Positions 36,481-47,215 of a stretch of 64,000 nt of DNA are shown piece by piece. The DNA is taken from positions 1,922,001 to 1,986,000 of the forward strand of contig NW_027478398.1 of the NCBI RefSeq assembly GCF_051014685.1. The letters run 5' to 3'. Numbering within the stretch: position 1 is the first letter of the stretch; each line of letters begins with the position of its first letter. The stretch comes from Ptiloglossa arizonensis. Lineage: Eukaryota > Arthropoda > Insecta > Hymenoptera > Colletidae. The position numbers were made by a program, and so were the translations under genes. Below the pieces are notes generated by a model. It saw only the letters and a program-made list of their open reading frames with translations. It was not told the DNA's origin and did not search any database.

Positions 36481-39400
36481 TTTCTACTTTCAGATGCAAC
36501 AGCAATTTCTAGAGTTCGTCAATCCATTCGCGAGATATGGGAGTTTGGAGTTAAGTGACGTTTGAGAAACCATCAAAATTTTCAAAAGTCTGATACTCGA
36601 AACCAATACCTGGAATGGCCTACGGGAAAACTACACACACCGTTGTAATCGGGCGAGTTTCTACTTTCAGATGCAACAGGAATTTCTCGAGATCGTCATT
36701 CCGTTCGCGAGATATGGGAGTTTGAAGTTACGGAATGGTTGAGAAAACATCAACATTTGCGCAAGCCTGATACTCGAAACCAATAACTACTATGGCCTAG
36801 GGCAAAAATACACATACCCTTGTAATCGGGCGAGTATCTGCTTTCAGATGCAACAGGAATTTCTCGAGTTCGTCAATCCGTTCGCGAGATATGGTGGTTT
36901 GAAATTAAGGAATGGTCGAGAAACCATCAAAATTTTCGCAATTCTGATACTCGAAACCAATAACTGCAATGGCCTAGGGGAAAAGTACACACACCATTGT
37001 AATCGGGCGAGTTTCTACTTTCAGATGCAACAGAAATTCCTCGAGTTCGTCAATCCGATCGCGAGATATGGGAGTTTGGAGTTAAGTGACGTTTGAGAAA
37101 CCATCAAAATTTTCGCAATTCTGATGCTAGAAACGAATAACTGGAATGGCCTAGGGGAAAAATACACACTCCATTCTAATCGGGCGAGTTTCTACTTTCA
37201 CATGCAACAGGAATTTCTCGAGTTCGTCAATCCGTTCGCGAGATATGGGAGTTTGAAGTTAAGGAACGGTTGAGAAACCATAAAAATTTTCGCAAGTCTG
37301 ATACTCGAAACCAATAACTGCAATGGCCTAGGGGATAAATACACATAGCTTTGTAATCGGGAGAGTTTCTACTATCAGATGCAACAGAAATTTTTCGGAT
37401 TCTTCAATCCGTTCGCGAAATATCGGAGTTTGGAAATAAGAGACGGTTGAGAATCCATCAAAATTTTCGCAAGTCTGATACTCGAAACCAATAACAGGAA
37501 TGGCCTAGGGGAAAAGTACACAGACCATTGTAATCGGGCGAGTTGCTCCTTTCAGATGCAACAGGAATTTCTCGAGTTCGTCATTCCGTTCGCGAGATAT
37601 GGGAGTTAGAAGTTAAGGAATGGATGAGAAACCATCAAAATTTTCGCAAGTCTGATACTCGAAACCAATAACTACAATGACCTAGGGGAAACATACACAG
37701 ACCGTTGTAATCGGGCGAGTATCTGCTTTCAGATGCAACCGGAATTTCTCGAGATCGTCAATCCGTTCGCGTGATATGGGAGTGTGAAGTTAAGGAATGG
37801 TTGAGAAACCATCAAAATTTTCGCAAGTTTGGTACTCGAAACCAATAACTGGAATGGCCTAGGAGAAAAGTACACACACCATTGTAATCGGGCGAGTTTC
37901 TACTTTCAGATGCAACAGGAATTTCTCGAGTTCGTCAATCAGTTCGCAAGATATGGGAGTTTGAAGTTAACGAATGGTTGAGGAACCATCAAAATTTTCG
38001 CAAGTCTGATACTCGAAACCAATAACTACTATGGCCTAGGGCAAAAATACAGATACCCTTGTAATCGGGCGAGTTTCTGCTTTCAGATGCAACAGGAACT
38101 TCTCGAGATCGTCAATCCGTTCGCGAGATATGGGAGTGTGAAGTTAAGGAATGGTCGAGAAACCATCAAAATTTTCGCAATTCTGATACTCGAAACCAAT
38201 AACTGCAATGGCCTAGGGGAAAAGTACACACACCATTGTAATCGGGCGAGTTTCTACTTTCAGATGCAACAGGAATTTCTCGAGTTCGTCAATCCGTTCG
38301 CGAGATATGGGAGTTTGAAGTTACGGAATGGTTGAGAAAACATCAAAATTTGCGCAAGCCTGATACTCGAAACCAATAACTACTATGACCTAGGGCAAAA
38401 ATACACATACCCTTGTAATCGGGCGAGTTTCTGCTTTCAGATGCAACAGGAATTTTTCGAGTTCGTCATTCCGTTCGCGCGATATGGGAGTTTGAAGTTA
38501 CGGAATGGTTGAGAAAACATCAAAATTTGCGCAAGCCTGATACTCGAAACCAATAACTACTATGGCCTAGGGCAAAAATACAGATACCCTTGTAATCGGG
38601 CGAGTTTCTGCTTTCAGATGCAACAGGAACTTCTCGAGATCGTCAATCCGTTCGCGAGATATGGGAGTGTGAAGTTAAGGAATGGTCGAGAAACCATCAA
38701 AATTTTCGCAATTCTGATACTCGAAACCAATAACTGCAATGGCCTAGGGGAAAAGTACACACACCATTGTAATCGGGCGAGTTTCTTCTTTCAGATGCAA
38801 CAGGAATTTCTCGAGTTCGTCAATCAGTTCGCGAGATATGGGAGTTTGGAGTTAAGTGACGTTTGAGAAACCATCAAAATTTTCGCAATTCTGATACTCG
38901 AAACCAATAACAGGATTGGCCTAGGGGAAAAGTACACACACCATTGTAATCGGGCGAGTTTCTACTTTCAGATGCAACAGGAATTTCTCGAGTTCGTCAA
39001 TCAGTTCGCGAGATATGGGAGTTTGAAGTTAACGAATGGTTGAGGAACCATCAAAATTTTTGCATGTCTGATACTCGAAACCAATAACTACAAAGGCCTA
39101 GGGGAAAAATACACATACCGTTGTAATCGGGCGAGTTTCTGCTTTCAGATGCAACAGGAATTTCTCGAGTTCGTCAATTCGTTCGCGAGATATGGGAGTT
39201 TGAAGTTAAGGAATGGTTGAGAAACCATCAAAATTTTCGCAAGTCTGATACTCGAAACCAATAGCAGGAATGGCCTAGGGGAAAAGTACACAGACCATTG
39301 TAATCGGGCGAGTTGCTCCTTTCAGATGGAACAGGAATTTCTCGAGTTCGTCAATCCGTTCGCGAGATATGGGAGTTTGAAGTTAACGAATGGTTGAGGA

Positions 39401-39500
39401 ACCATCAAAATTTTTGCATGTCTGATACTCGAAACCAATAACTACAAAGGCCTAGGGGAAAAATACACATACCGTTGTAATCGGGCGAGTTTCTAATTTC
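36480..39500 (+). repeat. Three-monomer HOR (531 bp) and relatives
   Basis: CTCGAGATCGTCAATCC with GGGAGTGTGAAG and AATGGTCGAGAAACC is found at about 38101 and 38632, exactly 531 bp apart, with a weaker relative near 37750. A TTTTTGCATGTCTG monomer occurs near 39056 and 39410 (354 bp). Homogeneity is lower than in the 25-33 kb region. Confidence 0.8.
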
Positions 39501-40480
39501 AGATGCAGCAGGAATTTCTCGAGTTCGCCATTCCGTTCGCGAGATATGGGTGCTTGAATTTAAGGAATGTTTGAGAAACCATCAAAATTTTCGCTGGTCT
39601 GATACTCGAAACCAATAACTGCTATGGCCTAGGGGAAAAATACACATACCGTTGTAATCGGGAGAGTTTCTACTTTCAGATGCAACAGAAATTTTTCGGA
39701 TTCGTCAATCCGTTCGCGAGATATGGGAGTTTGAAGTTAAGGAATGGTTGAGAAACCATCAAAATTTTCGCAAGTCTGATACTCGAAACCAATAACTACT
39801 ATGGCCCAGGGCAAAAATACACATACCGTTGTATTCGGGCGAGTTTCTGCTTTCAGATGCAACAGGAATTGCTCGTGTTCGTCAATCCGTTCGGCAGATA
39901 TGGGAGTTTGAAGCTAAGGAATGGTTGAGAAACCATCAAAATTTTCGCATGTCTGATTCTCGAAACCAATAACTGCTATGGCCTAGGGGAAAAGTACACA
40001 CACTGTTGTAATCGGGAGAGATTCTACTTTCAGATGCAACTGGAATTTCTCGGGTTCGTCAATCCGTTCGCGAGATATGGGAGTTTGAAGTTAAGGAATG
40101 GTTGAGAAACGATCAAAATTTTCGCAGGTCTGATACTCGAGACCAATAACTACTATGGCCCAGGGCAAAAATACATATACCTCTGTAATGGGGCGAGTTT
40201 CTGCTTTCAGATGCAACAGGATTTTCTCGAGTTCGTCAACCCTTTCGCGAGATATGGGAGTCTGAAGTTAAGGAATGGTTGAGAAACCATCAAAATTTTC
40301 GCTGGTCTGATACTCGAAACCAATAACTACAAATGCCTAGGGGAAAAATACACATAGCTTTGTAATCGGGCGAGATTCTGCTTTCAGATGCAACAGGAAT
40401 TTCTCGAGTTCGTCAATCCGTTCGCGAGATATGGGAGTTTGAATTTAAGGAATGGTTGAGAAACGATCAAAATTTTCGCA
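39500..40480 (+). repeat. Diverged monomers without a clear HOR
   Basis: About five and a half monomers carry many scattered private changes, such as GCTCGTGTTCG, TTCGGCAGATATGG and CTCGAGACC. I could not assign a repeating super-unit. The usual landmarks are all present, so this is still the same satellite. Confidence 0.7.
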
Positions 40481-41200
40481 AGTCTGTTACTCGAAACCAA
40501 TAAATGGAATGGGGGGAAAAGTGCACACACCATTGGAATCGGGCGAGTTTCTACTTTCAGATGCAACAGGAATTTCTCGAGTTCGTCCATCGTTTCGCGA
40601 GATATGGGAGTTAGGAGTTAAGAGATGGTTGAGAAACCATCAAAATTTTCGCAATTCTGATGCTGGAAACGAATAACTGGAATGGATTAAGGGAAAGGTA
40701 CACACACCGTTGTAATGGAGCGAGTTTCTGCTTTCAGACGCAACAGGAATTTCTCGAGTTCGTCAATCCGTTCGCGAGATATGGGAGTTTGAAGTTATGG
40801 AATGGTTGAGAGACCATCAAAGTTTTCGCTTGTCTGATACTCGAAACCAATAACTACAGAGGCCTTGGGGAAAAATACACATACCGTTGTAATCGGGCGA
40901 GATTCCGCTTTCAGATGAAACAGGAATTTCTCGTGTTCGTCAATCCGTTCGCCAGATATGGGAGTTTGAAGTTAAGGAATGGTTGAGAAACCATCAAAAT
41001 TTTCGCAAGTCTGTGACTCGAAACCAATAAATGGAATGAGGGGAACCATACACACACCATTGGAATCGGGCGACTTTCTACTTTCAGATGCAACAGGAAT
41101 TTTTCGGATTCGTCAATCCGTTCGGGAGATATGGGAGTTAGGAGTTAAGAGATGGTTGAGAAACCATCAAAATTTTCGCAATTCTGATGCTAGAAACGAA
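40480..41200 (+). repeat. Three-monomer duplicate with shared 4-bp deletion
   Basis: Near 40505 and 41032 the CCTAGG region is shortened: AAATGGAATGGGGGG and AAATGGAATGAGGGG replace the usual ACTGGAATGGCCTAGGGG. The two are 527 bp apart (three monomers, short by the deletion). The shared deletion plus AATAAATGG shows common origin; the later base differences show that it is not recent. Confidence 0.8.
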
Positions 41201-43800
41201 TAACTGCAATGGTCTAGGGGAAAAGTACACACTCCATTGTAATCGGGCGAGTTTCTACTTTCAGATGCAACAGGAATTTCTCGAGTTCGTCAATCGGTTC
41301 GCGAGATATGGGAGTTTGGAGTTAAGGAATGGTTGAGAAACCATCAAAATTTTCGCAAGTCTGATACTCGAAACCAATAACTACTCTGGGCCAGGGCAAA
41401 AATACACATACCGTTGTAATGGGGCGAGTTTCTGCTTTCAGATGCAACAGGAATTTCTCGAGTTCGTCAATCCGTTCGCGAGGTATGGGAGTCTGAAGTT
41501 AAGGAATGGTGGAGAAACCATCAAAATTTTCGCTGGTCTGATACTCGAAACCAATAACTACAAAGGTATAGGGGAAAAATACACATACTGTTGTAATCGG
41601 GAGAGTTTCTACTTTCAGGTGCAACAGAAATTTCTCGGATTCGTCAATCCGTTCGCGAAATATCGGACTTTGGAGTTATGGAATGGTTGAGAAACCTAAA
41701 AAATTTCGTAAGTCTGATACTCGAAACCAATAACTACAATGGCCTAGGGTTAAAATACACACACCATTCTAATCGGGCGAGTTTCTGCTTTCAGATGCAT
41801 CAGGAATTTCTCGAGCTCGTCAATCCGTTCGCGAGATTTGGGAGTCTGAAGTTAAGGAATGGTTGAGAAACCATCAAAATTTTCGCAAGTCTGATACTCG
41901 AAACGAATAACTGGAATCGCCTAGGGGAAAAGTACACACACCATTGTAGTCGTGCGAGTTTCTCCTTTCAGATGCAACAGGAATTTCTCGAGTTCGTCAA
42001 TCCGTTCGCGAGATACGGGAGTTTGAAATTAAGGAATGGTTGAGAAACCATCAAAATCTTGAAAAGTCTGATACTGGAAACCAATAACTACAATGGCCTA
42101 GGGTAAAAATACACACACCATTGTTATCTGGCGAGTTTCTACTTTCAGATGCAATATGAATTTTTCGAGTTCGTCAATCCGTTCGCGAGGTATGGCAGTT
42201 TGAAGTTAAGGAATGGTTGAGAAACCATCAAAATCTTCAAAAATCTGATACTCGAAACAAATAACTACTATGGTCTAGGGTAAAAATACAGATACCGTTG
42301 TAATCGGGAGAGTTTGTACTTTCAGAAGCACGGAAATTTTTCGGATTCGTCAAACCGTTAGCGAAATATCGGAGTTTGGAGTTAAGAGATAGTTGAGAAA
42401 CCGTCAAAATTTTCGCAATTCTGGTGCTAGAAACGAATTACTGGAATGGCCTAGGGGAAAAGTACACACACCATTGTAATCGGGCGAGTTTCTACTTTCA
42501 GATGCAACAGGAATTTCTCGAGTTCGTCAATCAGTTCGCGAGATATGGGAGTTTGAATTTAAGGAATGGTTGTGAAACCATCAAAATTTTCGCAAGTCTG
42601 ATACTCGAAACCAATAACAGGAATGGCCTAGGGGAAAAGTACACAGACCATTGTAATCGGGCGAGTTTTTCCTTTCAGATGGAACCGGAATTTCTAGAGT
42701 TCGTCAATCCGTTCGCGAGATATGAGAGTTTGAAGTTAAGGAATGGTTGAGAAACCATCAAAATTTCGCAATTCTGATGCTAGAAACGAATAACTGGAAT
42801 GGCCTAGGGGAAAAGTACACACACCGTTGTAATAGGGCGAGTTTCTGCTTTCAGATGCAACTGGAATTTCTCGAGTTCGTCAATCCATTCGCGAGATATG
42901 GGAGTTTGAAGTTAAGGAGTGGCTGAGTAACCATCAAAATTTTCGCAAGTCTGATCCTCGAAACAAATAACGACTCTGCCCTAGGGGAAAGATACACATA
43001 CCGTTGTAATCGGGCGAGTTTCTGCTTTCAGATGCAACAGAAATTTCTCGGATTCCTCAATCCGTTCGCGAAATATCGGAGTTTGGATTTAAGAGATGGT
43101 TGAGAAACCATCAAAATTTTCGCAATTCTGATGCTAGAAACGAATAACTGGAATGGCCTAGGGCAAAAATACACATACCGTTGTAATCGGGCGAGTTTCT
43201 GCTTTCAGATGCAACAGGAATTTCTCGAGTTCGTCACTCCGTTCGCGAGATATGGGAGTTTGAAGTTAAGGAGTGGTTGAGAAACCATCAAAATTTTCGC
43301 AAGTCTGATACTCGAAACCAATAACTACTATGGCCTAGGACAAAAAAAACACATACCGTTGTAATCGGGCGAGTTTCTGCTTTCAGATGCAACAGAAATT
43401 TCTCGGATTCCTCAATCCGTTCGCGAAATATCGGAGTTTGGATTTAAGAGATGGTTGAGAAACCATCAAAATTTTCGCAATTCTGATGCTAGAAACGAAT
43501 TACTGGAATGGCCTAGGGGAAAAGTACACACACCATTGTAATCGGGCGAGTTTCTACTTTCACATGGAACAGGAATTTCTCGAGTTCGTCAATGAGTTCG
43601 CGAGATATGGGAGTTTGAAGTTAAGGAATGGTTGAGAAACCATCAAAATTTTCGCAATTCTGATGCTAGAAACGAATAACTGGAATGGCCTAGGGGAAAA
43701 GTACACATACCATTGTAATCGGACGAGTTTCTGCTTTCAGATGCAACTGGAATTTCTCTAGTTCGACAATCCGTTCGCGAGATGTGGGAGTTTGAAGTTA
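41200..43800 (+). repeat. Mixed monomers with local 2-monomer repeats
   Basis: About 15 monomers. Two copies of CAGAAATTTCTCGGATTCC with GGATTTAAGAGATGG occur near 43040 and 43396, about 354 bp apart. Changes scattered elsewhere include AAACCTAAAAAATTTCG near 41694 and AGAAGCACGG near 42325, a short deletion. A 108-codon frame at 42424-42750 is repeat-derived. Confidence 0.72.
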
Positions 43801-43819
43801 AGGAATGGTTGAGAAACCA

Positions 43820-44665
43820 TCAAAATTTTCGAAAGTCTGATACTCGAAAGCAATAACTGCTATGGCCTAGGGCAAAAATACAAATACCATTGTAATCGGT
43901 CGAGATTATGCTTTCAGATGCAACTGGAATTTCTCGAGATGGTAATCCGTTCGCGAGATATGGGAGTTTGAAGTTAAGGAATGGTTGAGAAATCATCAAA
44001 ATTTTCGCAAGTCTGATACTCGAAACCAATAACTACTATTACCTAGGGCAAAAATACACATACCGTTGTAATCGGGCGATCTTCTACCTTCAGATGCAAG
44101 AGGAATTTCTCGAGTTCGTCAATCCGTTCGCGAGATATGGGAGTTTGAACTTAAGAAATGGTTGAGAAACCATCAAAATTTTCGCAAGTCTGACGCTCGA
44201 AACCAATAAATGCTCTGGCCTAGGGCAAAAATACACATACCATTGTAATCGGTCGAGATTATGCTTTTAGATGCAACTGGAATTTGTCGAGTTGGTAATC
44301 CGTTCGCGAGATATGGGAGTTTGAAGTTAAGGGATGGTTGAGAAATCATCAAAATTTTCGCAAGTCTGACACTCGAAACCAATAACTACTATTGCCTAGG
44401 GCAAAAATACACACACCGTTGTAATTGGGCGAGTTTCTGCTTTCAGATGCAGCAGGAATTTCTCGAGTTCGTCAATCCGTTCGCGAGATATGGGAGTTTG
44501 AAGTTAAGGAATGGTTGAGAAACCATAAAAATTTTCGCTGGTCTGATACTCGAAACCAATAACTGGAGTGGCCTAGGGGAAAAGTACACATACCACTGTA
44601 ATCGGGCGAGTTTCTGCTTTCAGGTGCAACAGCAATTTCTCTAGTTCGTCAATCCGTTCGCGAGA
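43820..44665 (+). repeat. Eight-monomer-spaced block, copy 1 (partner 45233-46078)
   Basis: The markers CGAGATTATGC, GTTGGTAATCCG/GATGGTAATCCG (1-bp deletion), GCGATCTTCTACC, GATGCAAGAGG and GATGCAGCAGG recur in the same order at 1,413 bp. Reverse-strand frames of 69-79 codons in both copies come from the 1-bp loss shifting the frame and are not genes. Confidence 0.85.
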
Positions 44666-45232
44666 TGTGGGAGTTTGAAATTAAGGAATGGTTGAGAAAC
44701 TATCAAAATTTTAGTAAGTCTGATACTCGAAACCAATAACTACTAATGCCTAGGTCAAAAATACACATACCGTTGTAATCGGGCGTTTTTCTACTTTCAG
44801 ATGCAACAGGAATTTCTCGAGTTCGTCAATCCGTTCGCGAGATGTGGGAGTTTGAAGTTAAGGAATGGTTGAGAAACCATCAAAATTTTCGCAAGTCTGG
44901 TACTCGAAACCAATAACTGCTATGGCCTAGGGCAAAAATACAAATATCATTGTAATCGGGCGAGATTATGCTTTCAGATGCAACTGGAACTTCTCGAGTT
45001 GGTAATCCGTTCGCGAGATATGGGAGTGTGAAGTTAAGGAATGGTTGAGAAACCATCAAAATTTTCGCAATTCTAATGCTAGAAACGAATAACTGGAATG
45101 GCCTAGGGCAAAAATACACATACCTCTGTCATCGGGCGAGTTTCTACTTTCAGATGCAATAGGAATTTCGTGAGTTCGTCACTCCGTTCGCGAGATATGG
45201 GAGTTTGAAGTTAAGGAGTGGTTGAGAAACCA

Positions 45233-46078
45233 TCAAAATTTTCGCAAGTCTGATACTCGAAACCAATAACTACTATGGCCTAGGGCAAAAATACAAATAC
45301 CATTGTAATCTGGCGAGATTATGCTTTTAGATGCAACTGGAATTTCTCGAGTTGGTAATCCGTTCGCGAGATATGGGAGTTTGAAGTTAAGGAATGGTTG
45401 AGAAATCATCAAAATTTTCGCAAGTCTGATACTCGAAACCAATGACTACTATTACCTAGGGCAAAAATACACATACCGTTGTAATCGGGCGATCTTCTAC
45501 CTTCAGATGCAAGAGGAATTTCTCGAGTTCGTCAATCCGTTCGCGAAATATGGGAGTTTGAAGTTAAGAAATGGTTGAGAAACCATAAAAATTTTCGCAA
45601 GTCTGACGCTCGAAACCAATAAATGCTATGGCCTAGGGCAAAAATACACATACCATTGTAATCGGGCGAGATTATGCTTTTAGATGCAACTGGAGTTTGT
45701 CGAGTTGTTAATCCGTTCGCGAGATATGGGAGTTTGAAGTTAAGGGATGGTTGAGAAATCATCAAAATTTTCGCAAGTCAGACACTCGAAACCAATAACT
45801 ACTATTGCCTAGGGCAAAAATACACACACCGTTGTAATTGGGCGAGTTTCTGCTTTCAGATGCAGCAGGAATTTCTCGAGTTCGTCAATCCGTTCGCGAG
45901 ATATGGGAGTTTGAAGTTAAGGAATGGTTGAGAAACCATCAAAATTTTCGCTGATCTGATACTCGAAACCAATAACTGGAATGGCCCAGGGGAAAAGTAC
46001 ACATACCACTGTAATCGGGCGAGTTTCTGCTTTCAGGTGCAACAGCAATTTCTCTAGTTCGTCAATCCGTTCGCGAGA
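45233..46078 (+). repeat. Eight-monomer-spaced block, copy 2
   Basis: This is the partner of 43820-44665 at 1,413 bp, with several differences (for example TGTTAATCC near 45706 and TCGCTGATCTG near 45950). It appears older than the 24-monomer duplication. Confidence 0.84.
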
Positions 46079-46079
46079 T

Positions 46080-47215
46080 ATGGGAGTTTGAAGTTAAGGA
46101 ATGGTTGAGAAACCATCGAAATTTTCGCAATTCTGATGCTAGAAACGAATAACTGGAATGGCCTAGGGGAAAAGTACACACACCATTCTAATCGGGCGAG
46201 TCTCTACTTTCAGATGCAACAGGAATATCTCGAGTTCGTCAATCCGTTCGCGAGATATGGGAGTTTGAAGTTAAGGAATGCTTGAGAAACCATCAAAATT
46301 TTCGAAAGTCTGATACTCGAAACCAATAACTACAAACGCCTAGGGGAAAAATACACATACCGTTGTAATCGGGCGAGTTTCTACTTTCACATGCAACAGG
46401 AATTTCTCGAGTTTGTCAACCCGTTCGCGAAATATCGGAGTTTGGAGTTAAGAGATGGTTGGGGAAACCATCAAAATTTTCGCAAGTCTGATATTGGATA
46501 ACAACAACTGGAGTCGCCTAGGGGAAAAGTGCACACAGCATTGTAATCGGGCGAGTTTCTACTTTCCGATACAACAGGAATTTCTCGAATTCGTCAATCC
46601 GTTCGCGATATATGGGAGTTTGATGTTAAGGAATGGTTGAGGAACCATCAAAATATTCGCTGGTCTAATACTCGAAACCAATAACTACAAAGGCCTAGGA
46701 GAAATATACACATACCGTTGTAACAGGGCGAGTTTCTACTTTCACATGCAACAGGAATTTCTCGAGTTCGGCATTCCGTTCGCGAGATATGGGAGTTTGA
46801 AGTTAAGGAATGGTTGTGAAACCATCAAAATTTTCGCTGGTCTGATACTCGAAACCAATAACTGGAATGGCCTAGGGGAAAAGTACACACACCATTGTAA
46901 TCGGGCGAGTTTCTACTTTCAGATGCAACAGGAATTTCTCGAGTTCGTCAATCCGTTCGCGAGATATGGGAGTTTGAAGTTAAGGAATGGTTGCGAAACC
47001 ATCAAAATTTACGCAAGTCTGATACTCGAAACCAATAACTGGAATGGCCTAGGGGAAAAGTACACACACCATTGTAATCGGGCGAGTTTCTACTTTCAGA
47101 TGCAACAGGAATTTCTCGAGTTCGGCATTCCGTTCGCGAGATATGGGTGTTTGAAGTTAAAGAATAGTTGAGGAACCATCAAAATTTTCGCAAGTCTGAT
47201 ACTTGAAACCAATAA
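46080..47215 (+). repeat. Transition segment with near-consensus monomers
   Basis: Monomers at 46740-47160 include two units with GTTCGGCATTCCG about 354 bp apart and an almost consensus unit between them. A 141-codon frame at 46746-47171 runs through 2.4 monomers. This is the last stretch dominated by GGGGAAAAGTACACACACC before the right-hand subfamily. Confidence 0.75.
46861..47037 (+). repeat. Representative satellite monomer (177 bp)
   Basis: This copy is close to the common form and sits next to a near-identical unit starting at 47038. The monomer has four parts. An AC-rich part follows CCTAGG. A CpG-bearing part contains AATCGGGCGAG. A part rich in self-complementary hexamers contains CTCGAG and TCGCGA. 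A last part holds the ATGGTT/AACCAT dyad and AAAATTTT. This copy has a C in the dyad loop (GCGA instead of GAGA) and an A that breaks AAAATTTT. The start point of the unit is arbitrary. Confidence 0.9.
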
